Source: Salinisphaera sp. G21_0 | GTDB lineage: Bacteria > Pseudomonadota > Gammaproteobacteria > Pseudomonadales > Endozoicomonadaceae | Assembly: GCF_017744115.1 (NCBI RefSeq) | Contig: NZ_JAGHQW010000023.1 | Coordinates: forward strand, 31,407-95,406 | DNA: 64,000 bases | Direction of reading: 5' to 3' | Part shown: in pieces, positions 27,383 to 36,337 of the stretch | How the letters are laid out: each line of letters begins with the position of its first letter | Position numbering within the stretch: the stretch's first letter is position 1 | The notes under the pieces: model-generated | What the model was told of the DNA's origin: nothing | Database searches by the model: none | Seen by the model: the letters and a program-made list of their open reading frames with translations, nothing else | Position numbers and translations under genes: made by a program

Positions 27383-29629
27383 TCAAGTGTTAGCCATTTC
27401 ATGCACAGGGCTGGCAGGAATTTTCCAGAGTAACGCAATACCAGCTTTTGAAAGGAGAGGCCCTTCTCGATCATCGTTGCAGTGAATTACCAGATGTTCA
27501 CTATCGGGGCTAAATTTGGCCTTTTGAACGGGATAAGCCGTTTTTATCTTATCTTTTTCTACCCATGTGCCATCATCACCGATGCCCCAGAGTTGCACAA
27601 GGCCTGACTGGTCTGTGTCTTTCCGGTTTTTTTTGTTGCCATAGGTCACAAAATGGTTTTCCAGTTCATTAAAATGGGCTCCATGGATGGCATAGGCACC
27701 AGGTTTTGTTACGGCCAGTGTCGTCCACTTGCCATTGTCATCGCGCCCCAGAATGGAAGCGGTGGTGTCCCGGCTAAAGGTATAGGCAAAGCGCCCTGAA
27801 GAAGAAAACCGGGCTTCACGAATATCCAGCAGATGTTTAAACTCCAACTCTTCCTGCCATTTGCCCTGACTGTTGAGGCCATGAATTTTCACGGTCCAAT
27901 CACTACCGCGGGTCAGCACACTGTCCTCCTGAGCGTTGAAGGCAGCATAGTCAATCCCCGCCAGGTGATATACCCTTGCATTCTCAACCAGGTTACCTTC
28001 CTCGTCATCCCCCCAAATGCAGGCGAAATTCGATTTATAGCCATAGCTCAGAAGGAGATTCTCTGAGGGGCTGAAGAGGGCTTCATAACTGGCATGATGC
28101 ACAAAGGTCTGACCTTTATCCAGGCGATCATCAGGAGTTTTGCAGTCCAGGAGTTTAAAAGAGCCACCGCTTTCAAAACGGGCCAGTATTTTACCCCCGG
28201 ATGGGCTGAATTTGGCATCTGAACAACAACGAATTTCTGCTTTTCCTTCCCAGACACCATTAGCATTGTAGCCAGAAACTATAACTGTGTTGTCTATATC
28301 TTTGGTCAGCGCATAGTGCCCAGTGGCATTGAACAAGGCTTTGCAAACCAGGTTGTTAATATGTTGGTTGTCGTCGGTTATGATCGTCGCAGGATGACAG
28401 ATTCTCCCGATCTGTGACCAATTCCCATCGTCATCACAACCCAGAAAGATGGTCTGATTACCCCAGGTGAAGATCACAGCGTGTTGCTCATCATCACTCA
28501 GCTGGGCACTGGCAATGTTCCCGCCGCACTCAAAGACCTTTTTCTCCTCAAGGCAGTTGGTCTCATCATTACAGACCCAGATGGTCACTTTTGAGCCCAG
28601 GTAAGTCAATAAATAATCGTTTGTGGCTTGTAAAGCCGGTTGCTGCGGCCCGGTTTGCTTACTGTAAAGGATCTCTTTAGTCTGGGTTAGCGGGATCCAC
28701 CGTCCGTTGCCATCCTGGCGCAATACGTTGATTTTGCCGTTCTGTGGGTCGTAGGACATAATTTTGTTCTGCCCAAGGCTGAAGTCTGCTTCTATCCTTG
28801 GATATTCTTCATCATAGGGGGTAAGCGCAAGCACCACCGCCTCCTCCCAACGGCCATCGCTGTTCAGCGTACATACCTTGACATTGCCATCGTAGCTGCA
28901 ACTCAGGAGCGTATTTTCAGATCTGTTGAGTTCGCAACGATAGACCGAATCAGAGTTTCCTATTTCCCCTTGCTGCAACCAGTTGCCATCCGCGTCTTGT
29001 CGCCAGATCTTCAGAATAAAATCGCCCGCGCCATTACAACCATGGATAAGCAGGTTCTTACCCATTTGGCTAAAGCTGACATTGATAATATGGTGATCGA
29101 AGCAAGCCACCAGTTGAGGTTCCAGATAATTTTCCTGACATTGGAAAATGTCAACCTTCGCTGAATCAATATTGTCCGCTTGCCTGTTATTCAGCGCAAT
29201 ATCCTGTAACTGCGCATCATTAACAGCTGCGGTGCTATTGAGCTGTACATGCTGTTGTGATGCGTCTCCCACTCCAGCGTCTGACGATGGCATCATGGAA
29301 ATCTTAAGCCCGATAATTTCCAGCTTACGCTGACCGATAGCAGTGATGATCGACAACTCGGGTGGAGCATTCCGTTTCAACCGTTCCAGGGATTTGATTT
29401 GCTCCGGTCCAGAGACTTTTGATGCATATTTGTTATAGGCAGCCACTGATTCACACAAGGGTTTCAGATTATTGAATATCTGCCGTTCACCGGCTTCGAT
29501 TTTGCTTGTTGCTGCCCTGCTAAGTACGCGACCAAATGAAATCACCTGATTTCGTGCTTGCTGACTTTTCAAGGCTTTAGAACTTGCCGCAAAACAAGTG
29601 TCCAGACATTGTCGAGCTATTGGCCCCAT
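27383..29629 (-). CDS. WD40-type beta-propeller protein, paralog A
   Basis: 748 residues. The N-terminal ~130 residues are helical and shared with paralog C at 32805-35336 (ERQIFNNLKPLCESVAAYNK vs ERQLSDDLKPQHKSVAAYNK). From about 155 to the end run WD40-like repeats: each has a strand A-x-F-S-x-x-G, then a T/S-x-D-x-T-x-x-I-L/W-G strand and a D-D/N-G-x-W turn, for example ARFSSSGRFAYTFSRDTTAS and DDNGKWTTLAV. At least ten such units, enough for one or two propellers. No signal peptide. WD40 repeats are scaffolds for protein contacts; symbionts of this type carry many, and a host-directed role is possible but not shown. Confidence 0.75.
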   Translation of the reverse strand: MGPIARQCLDTCFAASSKALKSQQARNQVISFGRVLSRAATSKIEAGERQIFNNLKPLCESVAAYNKYASKVSGPEQIKSLERLKRNAPPELSIITAIGQRKLEIIGLKISMMPSSDAGVGDASQQHVQLNSTAAVNDAQLQDIALNNRQADNIDSAKVDIFQCQENYLEPQLVACFDHHIINVSFSQMGKNLLIHGCNGAGDFILKIWRQDADGNWLQQGEIGNSDSVYRCELNRSENTLLSCSYDGNVKVCTLNSDGRWEEAVVLALTPYDEEYPRIEADFSLGQNKIMSYDPQNGKINVLRQDGNGRWIPLTQTKEILYSKQTGPQQPALQATNDYLLTYLGSKVTIWVCNDETNCLEEKKVFECGGNIASAQLSDDEQHAVIFTWGNQTIFLGCDDDGNWSQIGRICHPATIITDDNQHINNLVCKALFNATGHYALTKDIDNTVIVSGYNANGVWEGKAEIRCCSDAKFSPSGGKILARFESGGSFKLLDCKTPDDRLDKGQTFVHHASYEALFSPSENLLLSYGYKSNFACIWGDDEEGNLVENARVYHLAGIDYAAFNAQEDSVLTRGSDWTVKIHGLNSQGKWQEELEFKHLLDIREARFSSSGRFAYTFSRDTTASILGRDDNGKWTTLAVTKPGAYAIHGAHFNELENHFVTYGNKKNRKDTDQSGLVQLWGIGDDGTWVEKDKIKTAYPVQKAKFSPDSEHLVIHCNDDREGPLLSKAGIALLWKIPASPVHEMANT

Positions 29630-29746
29630 GATAACTCCGGTTATATTGACACAGGGATTGAATTAACACCGCCATAAACCGGTAGCATCCTGTGGTTGTG
29701 TAAATCGTCCACCATTGCTGGTCGAACCATTCAGTAACTGATCATT

Positions 29747-29826
29747 AGATCAGTCAATTTGGCAAAAGTTCCTCTCACTGAGGTATTTTTTGGTCCAGAG
29801 TTATTAAGCCACTGAAAAAATGACCG
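29747..29826 (-). promoter_or_regulatory. Conserved upstream region of WD40-type gene A
   Basis: This stretch aligns with 35407-35485 upstream of paralog C (shared blocks GATCAGT, CAAAAGTTCCT, and AAAAATGAC). The match lies 118 bases or more before the start codon on the minus strand and stops at 29830, where the duplicated block begins. It is a likely shared promoter/operator; no factor can be named. Confidence 0.5.
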
Positions 29827-29830
29827 GAAA

Positions 29831-30111
29831 GAGCGTCAAGCCCAGTACTTCTAGTGCTGGGAAGGATCGCTCGGCTTGCAAAGCAAGCCCTTTGTACTAT
29901 TTTTCACACGTCGGACTTTTTCAGCGATAACGCATTCCGGCAGGAAAAGTAAAAACCTTCCGCTTTCTGTTCGTGTCCTCCAGACAATCCGAAAGGTAGA
30001 ACAGATTGTCGAATAAGGTGAATCCCGTTAAATAGGTAAGGGATTCACTGCGGCGGGGCATCGCCGTCTTGCAGAAGGAATCCCACTGCTTTAGCTGTGG
30101 GAGGATGTCAA
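29831..30111 (+). mobile_element. Orphan IS200/IS605-type right end, copy 1
   Basis: Ends in GAATCCCACTGCTTTAGCTG then TGGGAGGATGTCAA (30078-30111), the hairpin plus ATGTCAA end typical of IS605-type elements with tnpB. Before it are further hairpins: GACAATC/GATTGTC, GAATCCC/GGGATTC and GGCG/CGCC, resembling the omegaRNA scaffold that overlaps such right ends. At the left CCCAGTACT/AGTGCTGGG and GGCTTGC/GCAAGCC also form stems. No tnpA or tnpB is present. The left edge coincides with the edge of the 2,539-bp repeat. Confidence 0.65.
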
Positions 30112-30215
30112 AACAGAGATCAGCATGGACGATTTGAATAACAACAAGATAAAAATTTATTTGCCGTTACCTCTTTGCAAAAAAGGAAAATATTCAGCCC
30201 TCATTCCCAGGGCCT

Positions 30216-30253
30216 GTGGACGTTTAGTTGCGTGCTCGCAACGAAACGTCCAC
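30216..30253 (-). terminator. Hairpin after WD40 pseudogene copy
   Basis: GTGGACGTTTAGTTGCG and CGCAACGAAACGTCCAC form a 17-bp stem with one mismatch and a TGCT loop, 13 bases after the stop on the minus strand. No strong T-run. Confidence 0.5.
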
Positions 30254-30265
30254 TTCAATAACACC

Positions 30266-32369
30266 TCAAGTGTGAGCTGTTTCCTCCCCCGGGCTGGAAG
30301 GAATTTTCCAGAGTAACACCGTACCATTTTTTGAACGAAAATATCCCCGTCGATCATCGTTACAACTGATCAATAAATGATCGTTATCAGGACTAAATTC
30401 GGCCTTTTTCACGGGGTAATCCAGTTTTATCTGCTCTTTTTCTACCCATTTATCATCACTATCCAGACCCCATAGTTGCACAAGGCCTGGCTGGTGTTTG
30501 TCTTTTTTGTCTATTTTTTTGCCATAGATCAGAAAATGGTTATCCAATCCATTAAACTGGGCACCTTCAATGGAGTAGCCATCAGCCAGGTTTGTCATCG
30601 CCTGTTTCATCCACTGGTCATTGTTGTCGCGTCCCAGGATACACGCGGTTCCGCCCAGGCCAACGGTATAGGCAAGGTGCCCTGAATCGGAAAAAAAGCC
30701 ATCGCGAATATCTCTTTGATGTTTAACCACCAACTGCTCCTGCCATTCACCCTGGCTGTCCAGGCCATGAATTTTTACCACTTGGTCATTACCCCTGGTC
30801 AGCACACTGTCCCCCTGAGCGTTGAAGGCCGCATAGTGGATCCCCCCCCGGTGAAATGCCTTTGCTTTCTCAACCAGATTACCTTCCTCGTCATACCCCC
30901 AAATACAGGCAAAATTTGATTCAACACCATAGCTCAGAAGAAAATTCTCTGACGGGCTGAAGATGACTGTTTTACTGCCGCTGTGCTCACAGGTTTGAAC
31001 TTTATCCAGCCGACCACCATTACTGCTGCAGTCCCAGAGTTTAAAGCTTTTATAGGTCCGTCTTATGAAGCTCTCGTAACAGTTGTTGCTGTGCTCATCA
31101 GGGGTCTGACCTTGATCCAGCGGGTCATCAGTCTTGTTGCAAGACAGAGGTTTGTGGAGTTGGGCCAGTAATTTGCGCCCGGAGGCACTGAATCGGACAT
31201 CTGAACAATCCTGAATTTCAGTTTTTACTTCCCAGGAACCGTTTTCGTCATAACCAGAGATAATCGCTATATGATTTGAATCAATACTCAGTGCATATTG
31301 TCTGGAGGCATTGAAGGATGCTTTGTGAATATAGCCTTTGATATGTTTGTTAATGGCCTTTGAATAACTTTCAGGATGACAAACCTCCCCGATTTGCGAC
31401 CATTCGCCATCGCCATCACAACCCAGAAAGATGGCCTGGTCCACACCGAAGAGCACAGCATACTGCTCATCATCACTCATTTGGGCACTCCAAATCCACT
31501 TACTGAACTCAATGATCTTTTGCACCTCCATGCAGTTACTGTCATCATTAAATGCCCAGATGGTCGCTGTTGAACCCCGGTAAGTCAGTAAATTATGGTC
31601 TGTGGCTTTGAAGGGCTGCTGCTGTGGCCCCCAGTGCCGACGGTGACTGATCTCTTGAGTCTGGGTTAGCGGAGTCCACTGACCGTTGCTATCCACCGGC
31701 AGTACCTTGATTTTGCCGGCCCAATAATCGTAAGTCATAATCTTGTCCTGCCGGGGGCTAAAGCCTGCGATCACCCGCACATTGTCTTCGCCTCTAAGGC
31801 AGGGGCTGTGCTCAAGTACCACCGCCCCCTCCCAAAAGCCATTGCTGTTCAGCTTACTCACCGTGACTTTGCCATCGGAGCTGGTACGCAGTAATGTATT
31901 TTCCGACCGGTTGAATTCGAAACGAAAGTTATGCTCCCTGAACTTCCCGTTCTGCGACCAGTTGCCATCCGCAGTTTGTTGCCAGATGCCCAGAATACGA
32001 TCGTCCTCACTGTCTTCACCATCGATAACCAGATGCTTAGTCGAAGGGCTAAACGTGGCTGCACAGACATAATGACCGAAGCTAATCACCTGTTTGAGTT
32101 CCAGATAATTGGTCTGGCACTGGAAAATATCAGCCTTCTTTGTTTCCATTTCGCCCGATTGACTGTTAATAAGGGCCGCACCCTGTGACTCATTAACAGG
32201 AACTGGCGTATCGCTATTTGCAGTAGCGCCGGAAACCACTGCTGTCGATGCTTTTTGGGAGGCGGATTCGGTGTCTGAATCGTCCGTTGATGATTCGGTG
32301 TCTGAATCGTCCGGTGGAGATTCGGTGCCTGAGACGTCCGTTGATGGCCTGCTGAGTGAGGCAAGTGCA
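30266..32369 (-). pseudogene. 5'-truncated WD40-type gene (duplicate B)
   Basis: The frame equals residues from about 144 to 843 of the gene at 32805-35336. At the repeat joint it loses the first 143 codons and its promoter; a TGA lies a few bases upstream of the joint. A GTG at 32239 could start a 657-residue product with all propeller repeats, but no RBS or promoter is seen. Considered a by-product of the tandem duplication. Confidence 0.8.
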
Positions 32370-32650
32370 GAGCGTCAAGCCCAGTACTTCTAGTGCTGGG
32401 AAGGATCGCTCGGCTTGCAAAGCAAGCCCTTTGTACTATTTTTCACACGTCGGACTTTTTCAGCGATAACGCATTCCGGCAGGAAAAGTAAAAACCTTCC
32501 GCTTTCTGTTCGTGTCCTCCAGACAATCCGAAAGGTAGAACAGATTGTCGAATAAGGTGAATCCCGTTAAATAGGTAAGGGATTCACTGCGGCGGGGCAT
32601 CGCCGTCTTGCAGAAGGAATCCCACTGCTTTAGCTGTGGGAGGATGTCAA
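32370..32650 (+). mobile_element. Orphan IS200/IS605-type right end, copy 2
   Basis: Identical counterpart of 29831-30111 in the second repeat copy; same hairpins and ATGTCAA terminus, same sequence following the terminus. Confidence 0.65.
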
Positions 32651-32754
32651 AACAGAGATCAGCATGGACGATTTGAATAACAACAAGATAAAAATTTATT
32701 TGCCGTTACCTCTTTGCAAAAAAGGAAAATATTCAGCCCTCATTCCCAGGGCCT

Positions 32755-32792
32755 GTGGACGTTTAGTTGCGTGCTCGCAACGAAACGTCCAC
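32755..32792 (-). terminator. Hairpin after full-length WD40 gene
   Basis: Same 17-bp stem-loop as at 30216-30253, in the second repeat copy, 13 bases after the stop of the full-length gene. Confidence 0.5.
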
Positions 32793-32804
32793 TTCAATAA
32801 CACC

Positions 32805-35336
32805 TCAAGTGTGAGCTGTTTCCTCCCCCGGGCTGGAAGGAATTTTCCAGAGTAACACCGTACCATTTTTTGAACGAAAATATCCCCGTCGATCATCGTT
32901 ACAACTGATCAATAAATGATCGTTATCAGGACTAAATTCGGCCTTTTTCACGGGGTAATCCAGTTTTATCTGCTCTTTTTCTACCCATTTATCATCACTA
33001 TCCAGACCCCATAGTTGCACAAGGCCTGGCTGGTGTTTGTCTTTTTTGTCTATTTTTTTGCCATAGATCAGAAAATGGTTATCCAATCCATTAAACTGGG
33101 CACCTTCAATGGAGTAGCCATCAGCCAGGTTTGTCATCGCCTGTTTCATCCACTGGTCATTGTTGTCGCGTCCCAGGATACACGCGGTTCCGCCCAGGCC
33201 AACGGTATAGGCAAGGTGCCCTGAATCGGAAAAAAAGCCATCGCGAATATCTCTTTGATGTTTAACCACCAACTGCTCCTGCCATTCACCCTGGCTGTCC
33301 AGGCCATGAATTTTTACCACTTGGTCATTACCCCTGGTCAGCACACTGTCCCCCTGAGCGTTGAAGGCCGCATAGTGGATCCCCCCCCGGTGAAATGCCT
33401 TTGCTTTCTCAACCAGATTACCTTCCTCGTCATACCCCCAAATACAGGCAAAATTTGATTCAACACCATAGCTCAGAAGAAAATTCTCTGACGGGCTGAA
33501 GATGACTGTTTTACTGCCGCTGTGCTCACAGGTTTGAACTTTATCCAGCCGACCACCATTACTGCTGCAGTCCCAGAGTTTAAAGCTTTTATAGGTCCGT
33601 CTTATGAAGCTCTCGTAACAGTTGTTGCTGTGCTCATCAGGGGTCTGACCTTGATCCAGCGGGTCATCAGTCTTGTTGCAAGACAGAGGTTTGTGGAGTT
33701 GGGCCAGTAATTTGCGCCCGGAGGCACTGAATCGGACATCTGAACAATCCTGAATTTCAGTTTTTACTTCCCAGGAACCGTTTTCGTCATAACCAGAGAT
33801 AATCGCTATATGATTTGAATCAATACTCAGTGCATATTGTCTGGAGGCATTGAAGGATGCTTTGTGAATATAGCCTTTGATATGTTTGTTAATGGCCTTT
33901 GAATAACTTTCAGGATGACAAACCTCCCCGATTTGCGACCATTCGCCATCGCCATCACAACCCAGAAAGATGGCCTGGTCCACACCGAAGAGCACAGCAT
34001 ACTGCTCATCATCACTCATTTGGGCACTCCAAATCCACTTACTGAACTCAATGATCTTTTGCACCTCCATGCAGTTACTGTCATCATTAAATGCCCAGAT
34101 GGTCGCTGTTGAACCCCGGTAAGTCAGTAAATTATGGTCTGTGGCTTTGAAGGGCTGCTGCTGTGGCCCCCAGTGCCGACGGTGACTGATCTCTTGAGTC
34201 TGGGTTAGCGGAGTCCACTGACCGTTGCTATCCACCGGCAGTACCTTGATTTTGCCGGCCCAATAATCGTAAGTCATAATCTTGTCCTGCCGGGGGCTAA
34301 AGCCTGCGATCACCCGCACATTGTCTTCGCCTCTAAGGCAGGGGCTGTGCTCAAGTACCACCGCCCCCTCCCAAAAGCCATTGCTGTTCAGCTTACTCAC
34401 CGTGACTTTGCCATCGGAGCTGGTACGCAGTAATGTATTTTCCGACCGGTTGAATTCGAAACGAAAGTTATGCTCCCTGAACTTCCCGTTCTGCGACCAG
34501 TTGCCATCCGCAGTTTGTTGCCAGATGCCCAGAATACGATCGTCCTCACTGTCTTCACCATCGATAACCAGATGCTTAGTCGAAGGGCTAAACGTGGCTG
34601 CACAGACATAATGACCGAAGCTAATCACCTGTTTGAGTTCCAGATAATTGGTCTGGCACTGGAAAATATCAGCCTTCTTTGTTTCCATTTCGCCCGATTG
34701 ACTGTTAATAAGGGCCGCACCCTGTGACTCATTAACAGGAACTGGCGTATCGCTATTTGCAGTAGCGCCGGAAACCACTGCTGTCGATGCTTTTTGGGAG
34801 GCGGATTCGGTGTCTGAATCGTCCGTTGATGATTCGGTGTCTGAATCGTCCGGTGGAGATTCGGTGCCTGAGACGTCCGTTGATGGCCTGCTGAGTGAGG
34901 CAAGTGCATTAACACTATTTGCTGGAACAGCACCCGCTGGCACCGTGGCCTTATCTGCTGATTCAGGTTCGGTAAGACTACTATTATTGTACGGTGTATT
35001 CCGTTGGTCATGCTGTTGCAATGCACCGTCCAAACCAGCGTCTGATTGCGTCATCGTGGAAATATTCAGCCCGATGCTGCGCTCATCAATGGCGGTGGTT
35101 AGCGTTGCGTCGGGTGGTGGATCCAGTTTCAGCTGCCCCAGTGATTCGACCAGCTCCAGTTCCGGGATTTCTGAGATTTGTTTGTTGTATGCCGCCACCG
35201 ATTTATGCTGTGGCTTCAGATCATCAGATAACTGCCGTTCATCGGTTTCTATTCTGCTTGTGGCTGCACTGCCTGACGCTATTGGTTGCATGGTAACTCC
35301 GGTCATATCGACACAAGGATTGAATGTATGCGGCAA
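32805..35336 (-). CDS. WD40-type beta-propeller protein, paralog C (full length)
   Basis: 843 residues. N-terminal helical region (about 25-110) related to paralog A, then a low-complexity acidic linker (about 150-185: SPPDDSDTESSTDDSDTES), then about 220-840 with WD40-like repeats such as ATFSPSTKHLVIDGEDSEDD, YAAFNAQGDSVLTRGNDQVV and DSQGEWQEQLVVKH. The repeat unit is a strand beginning x-F-S/N-x, a T/S-x-x-x-x-V-x-I-x-G strand and a D-x-x-G-x-W turn. No signal peptide or membrane part. Its 3' 2 kb is copied in tandem downstream (30266-32369). Function unknown; a scaffold or effector role is an inference from the repeat type. Confidence 0.75.
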   Translation of the reverse strand: MPHTFNPCVDMTGVTMQPIASGSAATSRIETDERQLSDDLKPQHKSVAAYNKQISEIPELELVESLGQLKLDPPPDATLTTAIDERSIGLNISTMTQSDAGLDGALQQHDQRNTPYNNSSLTEPESADKATVPAGAVPANSVNALASLSRPSTDVSGTESPPDDSDTESSTDDSDTESASQKASTAVVSGATANSDTPVPVNESQGAALINSQSGEMETKKADIFQCQTNYLELKQVISFGHYVCAATFSPSTKHLVIDGEDSEDDRILGIWQQTADGNWSQNGKFREHNFRFEFNRSENTLLRTSSDGKVTVSKLNSNGFWEGAVVLEHSPCLRGEDNVRVIAGFSPRQDKIMTYDYWAGKIKVLPVDSNGQWTPLTQTQEISHRRHWGPQQQPFKATDHNLLTYRGSTATIWAFNDDSNCMEVQKIIEFSKWIWSAQMSDDEQYAVLFGVDQAIFLGCDGDGEWSQIGEVCHPESYSKAINKHIKGYIHKASFNASRQYALSIDSNHIAIISGYDENGSWEVKTEIQDCSDVRFSASGRKLLAQLHKPLSCNKTDDPLDQGQTPDEHSNNCYESFIRRTYKSFKLWDCSSNGGRLDKVQTCEHSGSKTVIFSPSENFLLSYGVESNFACIWGYDEEGNLVEKAKAFHRGGIHYAAFNAQGDSVLTRGNDQVVKIHGLDSQGEWQEQLVVKHQRDIRDGFFSDSGHLAYTVGLGGTACILGRDNNDQWMKQAMTNLADGYSIEGAQFNGLDNHFLIYGKKIDKKDKHQPGLVQLWGLDSDDKWVEKEQIKLDYPVKKAEFSPDNDHLLISCNDDRRGYFRSKNGTVLLWKIPSSPGEETAHT

Positions 35337-35406
35337 TGGATTAGTAGTACTCTATGGTGGTTTAGCCACCCTCTGTTACTTGTCTGACCATCCAGCATCT
35401 GGGTTA

Positions 35407-35485
35407 TAGATCAGTTAATTCGACAAAAGTTCCTGCCCTGATGGATTTTTTTCAGTTCAGGGTCATAAGGCCATTGGAAAAATGA
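35407..35485 (-). promoter_or_regulatory. Conserved upstream region of WD40-type gene C
   Basis: Counterpart of 29747-29826 (see there): GATCAGTTAATT, ACAAAAGTTCCTG, TTTTTTCAGTTC and GGAAAAATGAC align with the region upstream of paralog A. Confidence 0.5.
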
Positions 35486-35734
35486 CGACTACTGTCAGGC
35501 ATTGCACATTGACAATGTGGCACTTTCATTGCCCGGAGAAGTAACACAGACGCTTTCTGTTGATATCAGCCGTGATTTTTATACCGCTCAATTTTATTGA
35601 TTAACGTCAATTAATTGAGTGAGACTGACTTGCGTCAGGTCATAAGTATGCCGTCCCGCCACTGATAGCCTTCGCACACTGATACGCCGCCTGGAAATAA
35701 CCTGCTTTCTCCAGCTTCCGGGAGCTATTTCTGA
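35486..35734. other. Stretch without recognisable gene
   Basis: Between the WD40 gene leader and the eutH fragment. No coding signal was found; it includes TTGATTAACGTCAATTAATT, an AT-rich near-palindrome of unknown role. It probably contains the breakpoint at which the 5' part of eutH was lost. Confidence 0.4.
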
Positions 35735-36193
35735 ATCAAAAACAATCGCAGTGTTGAAGTCTTCGGTAAGGGTGTGGTTATTCTGATCACTGCCGCCCTG
35801 GCTGCCGCAGTGATTGAAGCACTGACCGGTTTTGTCGTTATTCCGGGTATGGCACCATTCTCTGATGGTGTTGCCACCGTTGGTCACATTGCCATGGTTC
35901 TGGCGGGAGCTTTCCCTCTGGTGCACTTTATTACCACCCGGTTCAACAAACCGCTGATGGCCGTTGGTCGTTCCATGGGCATGGGCGAAACCGCTGCCGC
36001 TGGTCTGGTAGCGACCCTGGCAGACAGTATCGCCATGTTCAACATCATGAAAGATATGGACAACCGCGGTAAAATCATTAACGTTGCCTTCCTTGTCAGT
36101 GCCTCTTTCACCCTGGGTTACACCGCTGCCGTGAACAGCGACATGATCTCTGCCATGATCGAACCCCAGGCAGAGAACTCAGGCAGAAGTTGA
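35735..36193 (+). pseudogene. eutH: eutH fragment (ethanolamine transporter)
   Basis: Translation FGKGVVILITAALAAAVIEA, LTGFVVIPGMAPFSDG, VGHIAMVLAGAFPLVHFIT, RFNKPLMAVGRSMGMG, GLVATLADSIAMF and MKDMDNRGKIINVAFLVSAS matches the C-terminal half of EutH, the ethanolamine permease of eut operons. The 5' half is absent (in-frame TGA at 35732) and the end is shifted (AAVNSDMISAMIEPQAEN then stop), with QAEVEKIFKNAL in another frame just after. Not functional. Confidence 0.88.
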
Positions 36194-36238
36194 AAAGATC
36201 TTTAAAAATGCCCTTTGATGTGACATTTATTCATCAAT

Positions 36239-36263
36239 AACAGGGTCTCCATGAGGCCCTGTT
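36239..36263. terminator. Hairpin after the eutH fragment
   Basis: AACAGGGTCTC and GAGGCCCTGTT form an 11-bp stem (one T-G) with a CAT loop. No long T-run. It would separate the eutH remnant from the phosphatase gene. Confidence 0.5.
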
Positions 36264-36337
36264 CATTTGCCAGTCAAAATTACTAACCAGCACGATGCTA
36301 TAATTTTCAGATCATTGAAAGATCACGGAAGATTCTT

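Larger units (their letters stand above)
29831..32369. repeat. 2,539-bp direct tandem repeat, copy 1
   Basis: 29831-32369 is repeated at 32370-34908. All reading frames in the two copies translate identically, so the copies are identical or nearly so. Copy 1 holds an IS605-type end relic and the 5'-truncated WD40 gene. Boundaries: GAGCGTCAAG at the left, GCAAGTGCA at the right. Confidence 0.95.
32370..34908. repeat. 2,539-bp direct tandem repeat, copy 2
   Basis: Second copy of the block at 29831-32369, directly abutting it. Here the right edge continues into the 5' part of the full-length WD40 gene (TTAACACTATTTGCTGG), so this is the ancestral position of the gene and copy 1 the added one. 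Confidence 0.95.

Noticed and set aside
29831..34908. Composite transposon reading of the 2.5-kb repeat
   Set aside because: No transposase, no terminal inverted repeats and no target duplication at its edges; a plain tandem duplication explains it.
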